A stretch of 64,000 nucleotides of DNA, taken from positions 9,231,394 through 9,295,393 of the forward strand of contig OY783193.1 of NCBI GenBank assembly GCA_963678675.1, given 5' to 3'. Below the pieces are notes generated by a model, which ran no database searches, was not told the DNA's origin, and was given only the letters and a program-made list of their open reading frames with translations. How positions within the stretch are numbered: the stretch's first letter is position 1; each line of letters opens with the position of its first letter. A program made the position numbers and the translations under genes. Source of the DNA: Xiphydria camelus. Its lineage: Eukaryota; Arthropoda; Insecta; Hymenoptera; Xiphydriidae. Below, piece by piece: positions 11,151 to 22,666 of this stretch.

Positions 11151-11211
11151 TACGTAATGTTTTTGTACAGTTTACGTACATTCGTCTATCTGGATTGGTA
11201 TGGGTGAAGAA

Positions 11212-11417
11212 ATAAGCCGTGGTTTTCTTCGTGCAAGAACAAATTTTCTCGAATATTTTTTTCGTGCAGAAGGAATTTTTTGTTCCAACGAAGGTACTCT
11301 TGAATCAAAAATATAATATATATTCTTCGACCAAGAATTTGTATTCATAAAAATTGATAAGATTATCTGTTCTTGATTTAACACATTTTTTGACAGTAGC
11401 AGTTATTTCTATCAGTG
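11212..11417 (+). mobile_element. Partial F4 miniature element
   Basis: It aligns with the right two thirds of the 10359-11150 copy: GGTTTTCTTCGTGCAAGAA, then the uninterrupted TA target, then ATTCTTCGACCAAGAAT, ending ATTTCTATCAGTG. The left third is missing. It supplies the empty-site comparison for the nested element at 10530-11027. Confidence 0.75.
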
Positions 11418-12078
11418 TGCACTGATCGATTGAAATTCCAGCCCGATTCTCATCGTCTTCGGTTCTCACGATCGGACGCGATCTCTGCTGCATCTCGGGA
11501 GCGAAGGAAGATCGGTCGAGGAGAGAGAGAGAGAGAGAGAGAGGCAGGGATTTAAATGCGAACGATTTACGAGGGCGCGGTCGAGAGAGGGGCGTCATAT
11601 TGTACGACAAGGAAGAAGTTTAAGGCCAGGTTTAAGTTAAGGTGTAGAGACGGCCGCATACTATACGGTCTTCCGGCGTAAATCTTCTCTCTATACTCCC
11701 ATCGCGCCCGTGCCCGCATTACGAGCTATTAAACGTTCGCGATCGACGACCGATCTACGGCCCGGCTATTAGCTCCTTTACGACGCCGATCCGCGACGTC
11801 ATTCGCGTCACCCTCTTGAGATATGTACGCGCGTCGATTGCGAGAAAAATGGATTCCGGTCCCTATGTTGCTCCCGCGATATCTTCGCGCCAGTACCATA
11901 ATCATGCTAATTGCTCCGCAGCATCATTATGGCACTCGGTTATAAGCATACCTTACGGTTTATTCTCCGCGTCAGTATGTGACTAATATGCCGAGAAATC
12001 GAGAGAGAAATAACTTCCAGCGAGTGTTTATTTATTTTTATTCATGTTTGAGGGAAAGAATGAATGTGAACTTCTTAT
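11418..12078. other. Gene-free stretch with a (GA)n run
   Basis: Holds a GA dinucleotide run at about 11519-11543 and moderately CpG-rich sequence. No exon or element boundary is visible. Confidence 0.4.
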
Positions 12079-12328
12079 CACCGAGAAAACAGTTTATTTG
12101 TAGTTAATAAATGTTTGAATATGGCGAAATAATTATTTTATTGGATCACAAGTAAACATTCGTTAACTATTACGATATTTGTCTGGCACAATTAAATCCT
12201 TCGAGACAAACATTTGAATGAAATAAATATTTTAACAATGAACATATATTTTCTTGTCCTAACGAAATATTTATTTAGCTGAATTTGAAATTACATTTAT
12301 TAACTATTAATAAACGGTTTTCTCGATG
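12079..12328. mobile_element. Palindromic miniature element, family F2
   Basis: 250 bp, ends CACCGAGAAAACAGTTTATT and AATAAACGGTTTTCTCGATG. Sister copies lie at 22090-22346, 23801-24054 and, truncated, 43064-43250. All share TAGTTAATAAATG and an AAATATTTATTT block. The flanking dinucleotides differ here. Non-coding. Confidence 0.8.
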
Positions 12329-12385
12329 TGTTAAAGTATAATTCCCATGGTTCCTCTCATGGGATCGTCACCCGAACTTTTACTG

Positions 12386-12637
12386 CACAGAGAAAAAGAA
12401 TTAGTTGGATCTACTGAAAATTACTTGCTGGGTCGAAAGTAATTATTTATTTACATCAATTAAATTTTTTAATATATTAATTAAATATCTCTTCCTTGTA
12501 AATATGTGAATTAGTATGTGATTGCAAGGAAGAAATATGTAATTAATATGAAAAAAGATTAAATTGATGTAAATAAATAATTACTTACGACCTCGAAAGT
12601 AATTTTTAGTAAATCCAACTCATTTCTTTTCTATGTG
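12386..12637. mobile_element. Palindromic miniature element, family F1
   Basis: 252 bp, ends CACAGAGAAAAAGAATTAG and CATTTCTTTTCTATGTG, flanked by TG on both sides (12384-12385 and 12638-12639). It aligns along its whole length with 4282-4534. The two copies sit on different dinucleotide targets (CA and TG). Confidence 0.85.
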
Positions 12638-12639
12638 TG

Positions 12640-14626
12640 GGAATGTTCAGTTTAAAAAAAAATCGCTATCTCGTCGAGTAACAAAAGTCTCGCAGATGCA
12701 TATCTCTGCACATACATACATTCGCGGAGTTGTGGAAACTCCAAATCGAGTCTCACCCGTTCCAATCGGGATCACTTTCGCTTTCTACGCATCCGAAACT
12801 CGCGCTATGGTTTCACTATGCGTCACTTGATCGCGTCGAAGCGATTCTTCCTTTCTTCCCGTGCGATCGGAAGTCGTTCGGAACGTCGGCGACGGGTCCA
12901 ACGCGCAACTTCCGCACTCTCGCCACGTGTATATCGTTTCCATCGACTCGATCGCGTACCTGTAACGAGAGAATCCGATTTTTCTCCGTCACGCGTATTC
13001 GATCCGACGTTAAGTTCATTGGCTCCGGCTGCAAGAAAGCTGCGCAGCTATCTTTCATCCGAGCCTATGTGTATCCCACGATTTTTACTTATTCCTCTTT
13101 CGACGCGAGAGCAATTTTAGTTCGCATCCGCGTAAATTGCAACGCGTTTGCGGGAACGCAGTACGCAGCTGCATTCCCTCCCCCCTCTCTCTCTTTCTCA
13201 CTGCGTCGATTTATACTCCCATTCCTCGCACTCCGCTATTTTCTTCCTCCTCGCGTCGCGAAAGCGTTTCTCACGCGATTCCACTCGACATTCCGCCAGA
13301 GAAGAGGAGGCCGCGTCGGGTTCTTCCTGTTCCTAGGCAAAGTGCAGAACGCGATCGAATGCATATGCAAGTCGATGCAAATATACAAAGTGCAGCGGGT
13401 TAAATCGCGCTGTGCGGCGGAGCAGGAACCGAGCAGCGACTTCTGGAGAAATAACGAGAAGGAAAGAGACGCCGCATGACCGTCGTATCGAGGTACGGCC
13501 GTGTGCGCTTCCGTTTCGCGTCTAATCGCAATCGTTGCAACGTCCCGTACGCACGCGCGCGCGCACTGGCATACTGGAATCGAAGCCCGGCTATCGTCTT
13601 TCGCGCGAGCCTTGACGCGGGACTCTTATTTCACCGTTTCGACAGAAAAGTGCGTTTCGCGCCGACGTGCGTATCGTCGTTTCTCGGGAGAAACCCGGGG
13701 GTTGCGCGCATTGGTGCGCGCATTCATTCCAACGCGATTTCGAGCGGGGCGTGACGCGTTTAAAATTCGAGCGCGCGTCCACGAAATTCCCTCACGCGAG
13801 AAGTGCCAGATATTCGGCGTTCCTCCTCAGGCTTCGGCGCATCCACCTATTGCGCTCGTCGGAGCGACGTACGGTTGTACGTTACGCGTGATGTACGACA
13901 GTCGCGCTTCGGTGTATCGTCGTTACGCAAGCCACACGCTCGCACGCCGTGGGACGACGTCGAGGTGGAAGGCGCGATTGACGAGGACCCTCGGAATGCC
14001 CGAAAGGTGCACCCGAGTCGTGCTCTCATGAATTATAATTCTGCGCGCGATGGGGAGAGGACGCGTCCTCGCGACTACGTCGAACAAATGGCTATATGTA
14101 GGTGCCTTTCGATGCTAATATTTCAATGGGACCGTATCGCGTTTGTTTTCGTGAAATTTGAAAGAGGAATTCTTGATTAGACACGGCAATGTGTGAATCG
14201 CTGCGGTTACTTTTGTCGTATCGGTATTGAATTTTCGCGAAAATATTTTCAGGTGGGTTTCTCCGGCGCACTTTCCTCACGGAAAGTTTTTTATGAGAGG
14301 TCCGTAGCGAATTAGGGTCTTCACATAATTGAAAGAATAGGAATAGGAATACGCATGATAATAAAAATAAGCATTGTCCTGTAGAGCCATTTGATGGCTC
14401 AACCAATACTTCCTATTTTTCCATTTCCTGTGATCTTTCCGATCAAGAATTTGCTGCATCATTATCAATACAGTAGTTCCAACTGCACTAAAAATTACAA
14501 GCATTAAACGTTCCTAATTAATTTTTTTACGTTTAAATTCCTTTTAACCATTTTCAGGTTGTGATCGTATTGGCATGATGGGAGCTTGAGCCACTAAATG
14601 ATTGAATCATTCGATTATTGAGCCAT
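12640..14626. other. Gene-free CpG-rich stretch
   Basis: The frame at 12730-13479 stays open for 249 codons, but other plus frames and the minus strand are also open over the same bases. The translation is Arg/Ser/Phe-rich with no domain. I therefore do not call it a gene. From 14090 to 14626 the sequence turns AT-rich. Confidence 0.4.
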
Positions 14627-14628
14627 TA

Positions 14629-15120
14629 CAAGGAAAAAAATGATTTTGCAGTTTTGGCGAAATTAGGTTTTGCTGGGAACTTTTTGTTATCATAACAGGA
14701 ATATTATCTGTGGTAGCAAAAGACATGTTCAATAATAACGAATGTATTACAACTGCAACCATAGTAAAATTTTCGTCGGTAAAAATATTTGCTATCTTAG
14801 CAAATATTTTTACTATTATTGAACATACCTTTTTACTGCATAGACGGACACGGAGTATTGAAAAATAAATCGTCAAATTCCCCTCTCGAAATTCCGCCTA
14901 AGGATATTGGAGTTCGCAAAAAAAAAAGAATTTTCCGTCCGAACGAGAGAGAGAGAATACCAATTTTATTGCATAGACGGACATGGGGTGGTTATACCGC
15001 TACACAGGTCGAGTTCTCACGCGCAATTTTGCTTCCACATATAATATTTTTGTCACGGTAGCAAGAAATTCTCAGCAAAACCTAGTTTAGTTAAAATTGC
15101 AAAATCATTTTTTTTCCGTG
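14629..15120. mobile_element. Miniature element with captured satellite DNA
   Basis: 492 bp, ends CAAGGAAAAAAATGATTTTG and CAAAATCATTTTTTTTCCGTG (inverted), flanked by TA (14627-14628 and 15121-15122). The inverted homology extends inward through AGGTTTTGCTG. The middle holds a strong hairpin (GTAAAAATATTTGCT around 14778-14813) and a piece of the ~120-bp satellite. Confidence 0.8.
14829..14990 (+). repeat. One satellite unit plus the start of a second
   Basis: CTGCATAGACGGACACGGAG, TCCCCTCTCGAAATTCCGC, the A-run and TTCCGTCCGAACGAGAGAG match the units at 9355-9473 closely. The next unit start (TTTTATTGCATAGACGG) is present before homology stops. It lies wholly inside the mobile element at 14629-15120. 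Confidence 0.8.
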
Positions 15121-15122
15121 TA

Positions 15123-15919
15123 CATGGCACTACGGAACAATGCTGATTCTTATTCTTATACTTATTCTTCCAATTGTTGTGAAGGCTCTTAAATATTCGG
15201 CAGGCTTTCATTTCGAACCTTACGCGGATTTAATTATCGCATCAATTCGTAATGTCATATCGAATACTCGGAATCATCTTCGGTTACTGCGATGACTAGC
15301 GGTAAAATCTCGAGGCCATTATACTCTCCTATCCGCAAACAGGTGAATCCACTCTCATTCTCCCGCGGTCAACGCACCGAGTATAAAAAAACCCGTATAA
15401 GATTAAAAAATAAAATCCGACCGTAACATCGCTTGACCGGATTTCCCAAGAATTTCCGCCTCGGAGTTTCTCGTTCTCGGAGGCAGTCGAGTTTGAGTGT
15501 CCCGCGCGTGAAACTCGTTTCGTATTCAATTACGCTCTTGACTCTTGCGAAGTTACGCGTATACTGCGCGCCTGAGAACGTCGCGGCGGTATACCGGTGC
15601 GCGAGTAACGTCGCCGTGTGTCACCGGCGTTATCTGCCCGCAGCGCGGTTATTGCCACTGCGACGCGCTCCTACACGGCCGCGTCATGTGTGATCACGCG
15701 CGGGAGTCACACCTGAAGAGACCACCTGAGACGAACGGGTCACCAGCTGCACGGCAGAGACTGCAGCTCGACTACAGCCGGTTTTCCTCGTGCGATTGAC
15801 GGGTTTCGAGTAGAGCGCGGTTCGCGCGCTCGAGGGACACACCCCCTTTGTTTCGCCGATCGAAGCGTTTCTTGATCGTCGAACGGTGAAAGGGACACAC
15901 GTGTGGTGCTTCCGAGAGC
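15123..15919. other. Gene-free stretch
   Basis: AT-rich to 15430, then CpG-rich. Short overlapping frames show no domain. Confidence 0.4.
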
Positions 15920-16490
15920 AGCTACGATTGGCTCGCTATCACTGGCCACCGCGCGAGCGTGACGGAATATGTGCGGGATTTCTTATTTAATCTGTTAGGG
16001 AACATCTCCTTATATGGTAGTCCCCTTAAATAGCGGTATAACTCCGTAATTATATTTGAATTTTACGGAGAGTATAGAAAGTCCTCAGCAAATACAGCCA
16101 TATATGCCGAGGGTGGCTGTATCTCGAGACTGAATATGGTCGGGATGAAAAAAGTTTCGATCAAATATTACGGAGCTACTATAATTGGCTTGCTATCACT
16201 GACCACCGCGCTAGCGTGACGGAATATGTGCGGAATTTTTTATTTAATCTGCTGAGGGCCATCTCCTTATATGGCAGTCCGCTTAAATAGCGGTAAATTC
16301 GTAAAGACAGAGGCCTTGTATCGGTTGCTACACACCCAGGGTGGCCCCCAGGGGGGTTTATTATATTTGCATTTTGCGGCGAGTATAGAAAGTCCTCAGG
16401 GAGTATAGCCAGATACGCCGAGGGTGGATGTATCTTGCGATTGCGTGGTCTGGGTGAAAAAAGTTTCAAACAAAAATGGCGGGGCTACTA
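15920..16490 (+). repeat. Two-unit tandem duplication (~254 and ~310 bp)
   Basis: Unit 1 starts at 15920 (AGCTACGATTGGCTCGCTAT) and unit 2 at 16174 (AGCTACTATAATTGGCTTGC). A third start is visible at 16484. The units share GTGACGGAATATGTGCGG, CATCTCCTTATATGG, GAGTATAGAAAGTCCTCAG and GATGAAAAAAGTTTC-type blocks. Unit 2 carries about 55 extra bases (around 16306-16360), including a CCCAGGGTGGCCCCCAGGGG block. No coding frame spans a whole unit. Confidence 0.8.
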
Positions 16491-17658
16491 GAATTATGAA
16501 AATTTGATTGGAAATATTTTTGTCCATAACTCTTCAATCGCAAGATACAGCAAGGCTTGGTGTGTTCTTCGAGATCGACGTCTTTTTCACGTTAAGCTAA
16601 TTCTTCGTGGCTTTCTCAGCGATTTATTCCGGCTGTCCAGGCCAATTTGTACCGATATCGTGGCGCGACGCCGACTCGAGGGAAGAAACGCAGGAGGAGG
16701 AGGAATTAGGAGAGGACGGGACGAAGTAGAAGACCAGGAGGTTTGCGGTCAGGAGAGCACACGTGCTCGCGGCGCGGAGAACCCTTCTTCCACGGCGCTG
16801 TATAAGGAGAGAACGACGTCGACGACAACCCGCGACACGACAGGAGCTCGAAGACAATGCGTTGTTTCTTCTAGCGGACAATGCGTCACGCGTACGTTTA
16901 GTTACACGTCGTTCGGAATTGTTTTCTTCCGCGTCTCGCGCAACGCTTTACACGCCGCCACGCGCCGAATAGGCCCGCGCGTGTTGGTTTTTTGGTGCGA
17001 TTGGATTCGAGGTGGGTGTACTTAATTTTATACCAGATTTTTTAATGAATTTGTAACCAGAAACGCCGGTCGATCCGCATACGGTCCTTGAGTCTATAGT
17101 GACACATAACGTTCAATATTGATAAATTGTGATTGTGCATTTCGAGATTTTCTGAAAGTTTTAGACATTGTTTTTCTTGTTGATAAAATAACAAATTTCT
17201 ACGATAAAAATAAGTGCGTAATTAATCAATTTTGACGGCTACAGGAAACACACATTAAAGACCTTCGAGTCACATATAATCCATACTAGTCTAAAATGCA
17301 TACTTTTTACTGATAGATTTCAATTTATAAAATGTGCGGACATCATAATCTGTCTTTTGAATGACCGTTTTGACAAAATAAAGGCTCCTGTACGTTTGTA
17401 TAATATTTCCATTTTCAAGTCTCCGAGCGCTTTCCAATCACCGTCAAGTCAAAGGCGCGTGCCACATTGAGACGGTAACGTACTCGTATACGCTCTGTTC
17501 GTTTCTATAAAAAAGACTAATTAGATTTAAAGTTTTAGCAATATTAAAGTGACTTAACAATGTAACAATACATTTAAGGAACTGGATAAATTTGATTAAT
17601 ATTTAGTACCATACATTTATTTTTTATTTCCGATTGGATCACATTTGACTCGATGGTC
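16491..17658. other. Gene-free stretch
   Basis: CpG-rich at 16560-17010 with a 173-codon plus-strand frame (16504-17025). The minus strand is also open and no domain is visible. AT-rich beyond 17040 with no repeat boundary. Confidence 0.4.
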
Positions 17659-17662
17659 TTAA

Positions 17663-17898
17663 CCCCTTACCGCATCACGGGTCATACCTATATGGCACAA
17701 ACGCCTTTTCACTCATTATCTTCTGTAAATAACCTTTAAATGTGAAAAATGCAACGTTTTTCTATAAGTTGTTACTCAGAAAATTGTTTTGTCATATAGT
17801 TATTTAGAAAATTGTTTTATGTCATAGTTATTTAGAAAAATGGTTTTTTATGTCATATATTTCTTGTACAAGAAATATAAAAATCATGCAGTAAAGGG
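17663..17898. mobile_element. piggyBac-type miniature element, 236 bp
   Basis: Ends CCCCTTACCGC and GCAGTAAAGGG are inverted and flanked by TTAA (17659-17662 and 17899-17902). The interior repeats TTTAGAAAATTGTTTTATGTCATA-like blocks (17790-17860, each under 25 bp). Non-coding. Confidence 0.8.
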
Positions 17899-17948
17899 TT
17901 AAAAGTGTACAGTCAAAGTGCGGGCCGTACGAGGGTTAATAAAATGCA

Positions 17949-19041
17949 CGAGGGGTTATTCACATTTAATTTGGGTGACACCCTGATTACAAAATGTAAT
18001 CGATTACAAGCGATTACCACGATGATGTGGCGAAAAGGATGTGGTCGCCATCTAGTCGGCGGAGCGTTTCGTCCCGGAGTCGGCCTGTGGACTCGTCAGT
18101 AAGGCTAGGCCGACTCCTGCCTTAGACGCTCCGTGGTCCTCGGTGAGTGACGGGCAGTTGCGGTCTTAAGAAACTTGTCCGTTATTGGACCACTAACGAG
18201 AAGCCGAGAGCCGTGAGTCGGAGGGTCGGCGCCACCTGGCGGCAGGGCGCCGAAGCACAACGGGTCGCCACAATGATTATTCTGATTTCGGTAGTCAATG
18301 ATTGCATTGATTACCACTACCTTCGAAGGTGACTTCATGATTACTAAATGATTTCAATGATTACAGTGAAATTGTAATCAGTGATTACAATATGTTAGTA
18401 ATTGTTGAAATCATCAATCGATGAATAAAATTACACCAATTTGTAAAGGAGAAAAACCAATACATTAACTTTATTTGCGAGCTGTTCTGGTCGCTCTGAG
18501 GTTTTTGAACGTACTGATCGCTTTTCGACCAGGAGCTTGTTATTGTGCGACTTTTTTAGCTTTCTCTTGCGACCGGGGGTGGGAGTGCAAACACGCAACT
18601 CGAAGAAACTTCCGGGGAAATGCGGAAGGCAGGGTTAAGTGTTGTAAATCTCCAGGAAACTCCAGTTGTCGGTTCCTGTCCCGGCCCACGGGACCCTGTG
18701 ACAATGAGGAACTTTCCCGGATATAATTTATGACTCAAAGGGTCCCAAAAAGAGTGTCGAATATCTCCTTCACACCTTTTTACGGCCCAAATGCGAGGAG
18801 CATTTGGGCGAATAGGCGACAGTATTACGTCAGGGACGTGAAAGGGGGTTCGTGGCGGTTTTTGATGATTACATTGATTACAAATGACTACAAATGATTA
18901 CATTTTGATTACCAAAAAATGACGACAGAAAATATAACCACTCGTAATCAGTGATTACACTGACTTCATTGATTACAGTGTGATTACACTTAGATTACAA
19001 AATTGTGTGACACCATGACTACGATTGTGAATAACCCCTCG
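17949..19041. mobile_element. hAT-like non-autonomous element, 1093 bp
   Basis: A perfect 16-bp inverted repeat, CGAGGGGTTATTCACA, sits at each end, followed by a GGTGACACC/GGTGTCAC block. The 8-bp direct repeat AAAATGCA flanks both sides (17941-17948 and 19042-19049). An 8-bp duplication with YAGGGGT-like ends is typical of hAT elements. Many TGATTACA/TGTAATCA motifs lie in both subterminal regions (17978-18020, 18280-18420, 18865-19000), as expected for transposase-binding sites. No transposase frame remains. A foreign 403-bp repeat occupies 18420-18822. Confidence 0.85.
18420..18822 (+). repeat. Dispersed repeat R4 inside the hAT-like element
   Basis: Shares its two ends (GATGAATAAAATTACA and GGCGACAG) and several internal blocks with a shorter copy on the opposite strand at 41437-41671. 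These blocks include CTTTATTTGCGAGCTGTTC, GAGGAACTTTCCCGGAT and a hairpin CCCAAATGC..GCATTTGGG. The copy here is about 170 bp longer in the middle. Class unknown; a solo long terminal repeat or a non-autonomous DNA element are both possible. Confidence 0.7.
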
Positions 19042-19049
19042 AAAATGCA

Positions 19050-21767
19050 TGCACTCTCTCTCGTTCCACGCGAGAGCTACGAGTATCTTCCCCGCGAGAT
19101 GACGAAATCAGTTCGCCGCGTCCCGACCCCGAGCATACACTCACGCCCAAGCTCCCTCGATCGAATCGCGTCAAATCAAAAGCGAAGGTTCGTTGCACTT
19201 CGAGTCACCGAACTCGCTCGATCGAACTCGGGGGGGGGGGGGGGGGGCGCCTCACGCATTTCCCGCTCCGACTAATGGCAATTTAATACTTGTTAGCGCA
19301 AGACGCGTCATTCGAGCGTACGCCCCGGCCAGCACCGCCTAATCGTCCAAAAGTCCATTACCATATTCATAGAGAATCTCATTATTATACGCATACATCA
19401 TCGTCATCGGTCGCGCGCGCGCACACGATCGACTTTTCACCCGAGCTCCGCTTTTTCTCGCGGCTCGAGAATTTTTCCTCACCCCGCGTTATTTTCCAGC
19501 GCTTCGAGGAACGTTGCTCTAATCAGGATCATGACGTTTCTCGTTAAACTATAGAATATATCGGCTGACTGACAACCCGCAAATTGGTGAACCAAATTCA
19601 TTATTTGGTTAAGAACTTTGTGGTGTCACTTATCGATGGCACTAAAATAATATAATACATCGCATACGTAGGCTCAGTAAAACATATTGGCGACCACCTG
19701 GCACCAATTTCTAACCGAGGGAATCTCCCCACCCTCTTTCCAAGTACAGACGCGGTACCCGCGAGCGCGCGCGGTTCACTTTACACACATTCGCCCGAGC
19801 AAATCGTCTCCTCGGGGTTCGGGCCCCGCGAACGAAAGTGAAAATAAATTGGCCCGGCTTCTCGCGCCGAGGCCCCGACCGTAAAATACGATTTGCGCTC
19901 CATTCATGCGCGAGGCAAAGTCCTCCGGCCGAAGTGGTAGCGGCGACGGCGGGTGGCGGACGACGAAGAGGAGCGGAGGACCCGCGGATGAACCCCCCCC
20001 CCCACACGCGAGGTTCCCCACGCGCGGCAGACCCCTGAATTACGTCCTTCGGCGGCGCTCCTTTTCGCGAGAAGCGATTCCCGTCACGGTTCCCGGCTCC
20101 TCTTCCTTGCGCGGGAATGCGACCCTTCTTCTTCTCTTTTTCAACCACCTCTTCAAGCCGCCCGGCTGACGACTCACCCGCCCAGTTGGTAACCCGGTTC
20201 CGATATAAGTAGAGAAGAGGACGGCGCGCGGTCCTCTCCCTCCTTCGCTCCTCGCTGCATCCCATCGCCTCGCGCGCGCGGAGCCGCCCTTAGGCTAGTC
20301 TTTAAGTTTTTACCGCGTTCCAATCGCGAATAAATTAGTCCGGATGGCATCTATGGTATTATTACGTTATTACGGTTGAACTTCATGGGCATGGCCAACG
20401 CGGTTCTTGCCTATTAATTTATCGACCCGGGCGCATTCTCGTGTGTGCACTGTACCGCGCTGCTCGGTGGGACGGGAGACGCGTCGGGGGTAGCGTACGA
20501 TGTAAGTAAACGGAGGCTTAATAGGCGGGGCACTAGCAAATAATAATTACGAGGCGAACTCTTCAACCCGAGAAGGAGGACCGCGGCATTATTATTGGCT
20601 ATTAGCCGCCATAAAGCTCTGTATAGCACGTCCCTTCGGAGTTATGTGCTTTGAGTGCTCTATATTGAGCGGAGGTTAGGTGTCCTGATGCGTTTACCAC
20701 CTTGCTGCGGTGGGATGCAGATGTACAGGGTGTAACGGCTAAGAGGGCTGAAACGGGAGGAGCCTCATTCCGTGCAGAGTCAGTACACTGACCGATGACA
20801 GGACTTCCGACGGGCGTCGTTTCTCGGAACCCACTCAGTTGTCAACTTTTTGTCAAAGTGGGGGGATCTCAGGAATTCATGCCATTAATTATTCGTTATT
20901 CATTGGTTGTGTGTGGGCGTGTAAACTCTGAACAGAAATTAGGTTCCTCTTATTTCAACTCTCTCAGCCATTAGACCCTGTATAGGTGCGCGAAAGGGGG
21001 AGAGTAGTTTCTATTATTTTCCAGTGCATATGTGGATCACTCGTAAATTCGTAGAAGGAGGAAGAGTCATAGCTTCGGTTACATTCCTTTCTCTGTACTC
21101 AAATACCTCGCTATAAATTATGTTACGCGTATGAATAAGAGAGAAGAAGTATGGCATAATACAACAAGATATGATAAAAACCAGAAATTCCTGCTGAAGT
21201 ACCTCATCCAAAATGCCAATGCGAACCAGACTGTTTACATCGGCCCAGCAACTCAGAGGAAACCCGTCCAGCGAGACGAGGATTCCCACACGCTGCAGAC
21301 TCGTTGCAGCCGACTGCAATATATACCGCGGTCGAATCAATGATAACTCTCGCGTCCGAGATACGTAGTTTACAACCCACGTCCAACACTTTCGCGCGCC
21401 GGAGACGACATTCGATTAAAAAAGTCCCTCTTTCATGGCTGCGGCTGACATTTCGAGGAACCGAACTTCCTGCGTGACATTGCAGCGTCTCCCGGATACA
21501 TTTCTGCCGGATGCGACGCGAACGTCAAGGACGTCGAAGGGCGATCATCGACGGATTCCGACGAAAGGCTCGAAGGGGCCGATGTCGTCGAAAGGGGTCG
21601 ATCGACCCACGAAGACGTTAATTGCAAGTCTGTCTGCGCTGCAGTGACGAGGTGAGCGCAGTCGATGGAGGAGCGTCGAGTCTAACGACGGTACACGTGA
21701 CTCACGCGCGAAACGTGCGAGGGGTATATACGCGTGCACCTCAAGAGTTTCCTCTCTCCTTGGCACG
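19050..21767. other. Gene-free stretch, CpG-rich, with an 18-base G run
   Basis: Includes a G run at 19230-19247 and a C run at about 19992-20003. A GATATAAGTAG motif at 20199 is only weakly TATA-like. Open frames at 19711-20265 occur on both strands and look composition-driven. No exon or element can be supported. Confidence 0.4.
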
Positions 21768-22010
21768 GGTTACATTCCAGAAATCAGCCTTGGACCGCGG
21801 TCGGATGATTCACCTCGGCAACGGTTGATCGCGAGACCCCGAAGACGGGAATAGAAAAGAGTTGTCTGGTTTGTTTGTTATTGTGGAATTGAAGGATCTT
21901 TGACGTTCAAACGGCGTCTTCGATGGTCACTTCAACGTCGACTGTATGTGAGAGGATCTTTTCAAGGCGTGGACAAAAGAAGAGTACCTACTTACAAATA
22001 TTTTGCTATA

Positions 22011-22666
22011 CACTCAGAAAAAATCTGGTTGGAAACATCATAGCTAACCAGAAATTGTGATCGATTTTGGCGCCAACCATAATTCTGTACACTGAGAAAA
22101 TAGTTTATTAGTAGTCAATAAATGTATAATAATTTAAAATACGGCGAGATGAATATTTCGTTAGGATAAGAAAATATAAATTAATTATTAAAACCTTTAT
22201 TTCATTCAAATGTTTGCCTCAAAGAATTCAATTGCGGCAAATAAATATCGTAATAGTTAACGAATATTTATTTGATCCAGTAAAATATTTATTTCGCCAT
22301 ATTCAAACAAATATTTATTAACTACAAATAAACTGTTTCCTCGATGGAGTTCTTCTAAGCAGTGAAATTTTGATTATAGTAAAAAGGGATTAAAATTGCA
22401 ACCCCTGCAGCATGGTTGACTGATGTTCCCAATTTTTTTTTATACAGTAGACACTACCATGCAATAATATTATCGATCTACTTTTATGGTTAACTTGAGA
22501 ATAGTACATGGCTATCATAAACTACAATCTTGTCGTTACTGTAGTCATGTAAGAAAAGTTATACCATTTGCATTCACGGTTTATTTAATCACAATTATGA
22601 TATCAGCAACTAAGAAATTTCAACCTTACGATTATAGTTGATTTTACCAACACTTTTTTCTCAGTG
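22011..22666. mobile_element. Miniature element, family F8, carrying an F2 copy
   Basis: Ends CACTCAGAAAAAATCTGGTT and CACTTTTTTCTCAGTG, flanked by TA (22009-22010 and 22667-22668). An F2 element lies near its left end (22090-22346). Without it the element is about 400 bp. It has interrupted the tandem array 21768-23330. Confidence 0.8.
22090..22346. mobile_element. Palindromic miniature element F2, nested in F8
   Basis: Ends CACTGAGAAAATAGTTTATT and CTGTTTCCTCGATG, 257 bp, aligning with 12079-12328 and 23801-24054. The flanking dinucleotides are TA and GA, so the duplication is not perfect. Confidence 0.8.

Noticed and set aside
12730..13479. 249-codon open frame on the plus strand
   Set aside because: Two other plus frames and the minus strand are also largely open here. 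The translation is biased to Arg, Ser and Phe with no domain, and the DNA is CpG-rich, which lowers stop-codon frequency.
20199..20290. Core promoter at GATATAAGTAG
   Set aside because: The motif is a weak TATA match, and no initiator, exon or splice donor follows convincingly.
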